Assembly: GCA_033439795.1 (NCBI GenBank)
Contig: JAUTDP010000014.1
Location: 1,426,001 to 1,490,000 of the forward strand
Direction: 5' to 3'
From: Sordaria brevicollis
Taxonomy: Eukaryota > Ascomycota > Sordariomycetes > Sordariales > Sordariaceae
DNA: 64,000 bases
Shown here: in pieces, positions 62,165-64,000 of the stretch
How positions within the stretch are numbered: position 1 is the first letter of the stretch
How the letters are laid out: each line of letters opens with the position of its first letter
The notes under the pieces: model-generated
Told to the model about the DNA's origin: nothing
The model's input: the letters and a program-made list of their open reading frames with translations, nothing else
Database searches by the model: none
Made by a program: the position numbers and the translations under genes

Positions 62165-63405
62165 ATGACACGCCCCCGAAAATCACCTATCCTTCTCCTC
62201 GATGGCACCGGTGTAGTCCCCTCCCGCATTGCCCGCCGACTTTTCTTCTCGTCCTCATCCGACGAGCACCCCTTGCTTATCGCCTCCACCCCCGGGCTGG
62301 ACCCCAATGGCGTGAAGTTCGACCTCTACGATCCGACCACTTGGGAGAACCCCTTCATTCGTGCTCAGGAGCTATTTGGAAGAGGCTCAGAAATGGAAAG
62401 CGATGATATGAAGGTCAAGGTTGGATCGAGCCTCAAAGACACGATGGAGGAGAGTACCACCTCGATGGATGGGGAGGGTGAGACAACGCCTGGGTCTACG
62501 ATGGACGTCGACATGCAACCTTCTTCGACAAAAGCGAGCGCCCATCAAAAGACCGACGACAGCCCCGTTATGATCCACTCAGTCTACCTCACAGCTCCCA
62601 ACAACCCACCTTCCAATGCCCACCAACATTCGCATTCCTCCCGCACGTCGACCCTCGCCTCGTACGAACAACAACAAAGAGCCCCCTCTCCCTCTCCGTC
62701 CCAGCAAGCATCGCTTCTCATGCAATTCATTGACTACGCCCGCCAAAAGCACGGCACGCGCCGCTTCGTCCTACAATCCGCCAGCGCTATGGAGCCCGGC
62801 GGCTTTGCTCTGGGCCGAGTACACGCGCACCTCCGGGAGCTCGGGCAGAGAGGGGAGGTAGAGTGGGCGGTACTGAGGCCAACCTGGTGTCAGCAGGATT
62901 TTGAACAGCCTTGCCATGTCAAGAGTATCAAGGAGGAAAACAAGCTGTACTCGGCGACCAGCAATGGCAAGATTCCGTGGGTGTCGGCGGACGACATCGC
63001 GGCGGTGGCGGTGCAGGCGTTGACGAGGGAGGATGCGCCGAACACGGAGTATTTGGTTTTGGGACCGGAGTTGTTGGGGTATAATGATGTGAGTTGAACT
63101 TCTGCATTTCTGTTGTATGAAATAAATAAGATACTGACGATCGTGTCATTCTACAGATCGCAAACACCCTTTCCTCCGTCCTCGGCCGCAAAATTGTTCA
63201 TGTCGACATCAGCAATCCCGCCCTTGAGCGTCGTCATCAGTCATTTGGTTGCTCAGAAGAGCACTCGCGCTTAATGAGCTCGTTGGACACGGCAATCAAG
63301 TATGGAATGGAAAACAGGACAAACGATGTGGTTCTCAGTATGACTGGGAACAAACCGAAGAGTTTCCGCGAGTATGCTGAGAGTGTCAAGGAGATCTGGG
63401 TCTAG
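62165..63405 (+). CDS. EasG/festuclavine-dehydrogenase-like NmrA-family oxidoreductase
   Basis: NAD(P)-binding Rossmann protein of the NmrA/atypical SDR group, closest in motif text to festuclavine dehydrogenase (EasG/FgaFS); the substrate here is unknown. Two exons, 62165-63088 and 63157-63405 (intron 68 bp), give 391 codons (390 residues). Recognisable blocks: ILLLDGTGVVPSRIARRL (nucleotide-binding loop, residues ~9-26), VKFDLYDPTTWENPF (~50-64), then RRFVLQSASAMEPGG, VEWAVLRPTWCQQDF, VKSIKEENKLYSAT, GKIPWVSADDIAAVAVQALT and NTEYLVLGPELLGYND. The second exon gives VLGRKIVHVDIS and the terminal FREYAESVKEIWV. Against the usual ~285 residues it has about 100 extra, a low-complexity Ser/Thr/Gln/Pro-rich insertion at ~75-175 that may be a disordered loop. 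No ergot-alkaloid gene neighbours are present, so a biosynthetic role cannot be inferred. Confidence 0.85.
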
Positions 63406-63710
63406 ATTGAGCAAACATGGCAGGAAAGGAAGAGAAAACCAGAGTGAGATATGATACGGTTGACACTCCGCCTGAGCCTCTTCTGTAACCTTCAGGATGT
63501 TTCTGTTCAAAGTAGGCAGAAGCCAGGGGGACATTGCGTGCCACACTGCGAGTATATGGAACTTTGAACTTCTTGAACCGTGGTTATCCAATCCCATTAA
63601 CTGATTACCCGAAAAAAATCCCAAACCCAGCGCCTTATCAAACATGGTATCTCTGCATTTCCTTTCGTCTGAATTCATCCTTCTTTTATACCTCATCTCA
63701 TTCACTGCGT
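63406..63710. other. convergent 3' intergenic region
   Basis: 305 bp between the stops of the EasG-like gene and the following minus-strand gene; it contains only their 3' UTRs. Confidence 0.55.
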
Positions 63711-64000
63711 CTATGCGATAGAATTATAAGCGTTGACGGCGGCAGTGACGGTCTTTCTGAGTTCCTGGAAGTTGGATTCAATATCCGCGTTACCCTTGCC
63801 CTCGCATTGTCCGACAAAGAAGATCCCAAGAGCCTGCCATTATCAGATGTGTTAATAACCTCCTCTAATCCGCACATTAAATCCGTACAACAAGGAAGAG
63901 AGAGAAAGCTTACGTCATATCGAACTTCAACCTGCCGGAGAACAGCTTGCACAGGCTGGCCGATAATTGGAACCGTACTAAACAAGCCCGCCTTTCCAAT
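63711..64000 (-). CDS. 3' end of unrecognised gene, cut by the window edge
   Basis: Two C-terminal exons on the minus strand: from the window edge to 63914, and 63833-63711, separated by an 80-bp intron with GTAAGC donor and GGCAG acceptor; the junction is in phase 0. The visible protein end contains FSTVPIIGQPVQAVLRQVE, then YDALGIFFVGQCEG and NFQELRKTVTAAVNAYNSIA before TAG. It is helical and moderately hydrophobic with one Cys. The style recalls C-termini of small fungal helical cell-wall or surface proteins, but I do not recognise the family. The rest of the gene lies to the right of the window. Confidence 0.72.

Noticed and set aside
1..64000. CRISPR arrays, operons, tRNA or rRNA genes
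   Set aside because: None was seen; the window is fungal nuclear DNA, and no cloverleaf-type sequence was recognised by eye, though a tRNA scan was not possible.

Overview
The window is nuclear DNA of a filamentous ascomycete (Pezizomycotina). The genes are GC-rich, with short introns of about 50-150 bp, GT..AG ends and recognisable branch sites. Homologies are fungal: ALG12, CapZ-beta, a mitochondrial phosphate carrier, an EasG/NmrA-type dehydrogenase and an NLR/TPR relic. The central 32.6 kb is AT-rich repeat DNA almost without CpA and TpG, the signature of repeat-induced point mutation (RIP). The RIP strength and large intergenic spaces would suit a Sordariomycete such as a Neurospora relative, but the genus is an inference.

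Left arm (1-15436): a broken NB-ARC/TPR pseudogene (minus), ALG12 (minus, 3 exons), and, divergent from it, the actin-capping protein beta subunit (plus, 3 exons). An unusually long 8.2 kb gene-poor stretch with T74 and G22 homopolymers follows, then an NAD-dependent epimerase/dehydratase-like gene (plus, 3 exons) that ends 319 bp before the repeat block.

Centre (15437-48028): one nested transposon complex. The outer Ty3/gypsy-type element has 623-bp LTRs and plus-strand gag-pol. It was hit by (i) a little-RIPed 427-bp TIR element with a perfect 8-bp target duplication, (ii) a 7,279-bp chromodomain-type gypsy element with 265-bp LTRs and target duplication ataag, and (iii) an 11,335-bp minus-oriented gypsy element with 243-bp LTRs and target duplication cccga/cctga. 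Element iii also carries a plus-strand reading frame facing its pol gene. In all three LTR pairs the outward-facing part of each LTR is largely spared by RIP and the inward-facing part is mutated.

Right arm (48029-64000): about 3 kb of gene-poor DNA, a calycin/lipocalin-like gene, a CBS-domain gene (minus) divergent from a mitochondrial phosphate carrier (plus), a 1,390-residue sterol-glucosyltransferase-like protein with a VPS13/ATG2-like glycine-rich segment and several UIM-like motifs, a festuclavine-dehydrogenase (EasG)-like gene, and the 3' end of an unrecognised minus-strand gene cut by the window edge. The genes do not form an evident pathway or cluster; they look like ordinary housekeeping neighbours around a heterochromatic island.

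Exon boundaries were placed by hand from splice consensus and reading frame; each complete CDS model given sums to a multiple of three. Limits of domains inside the RIP-mutated elements are approximate.
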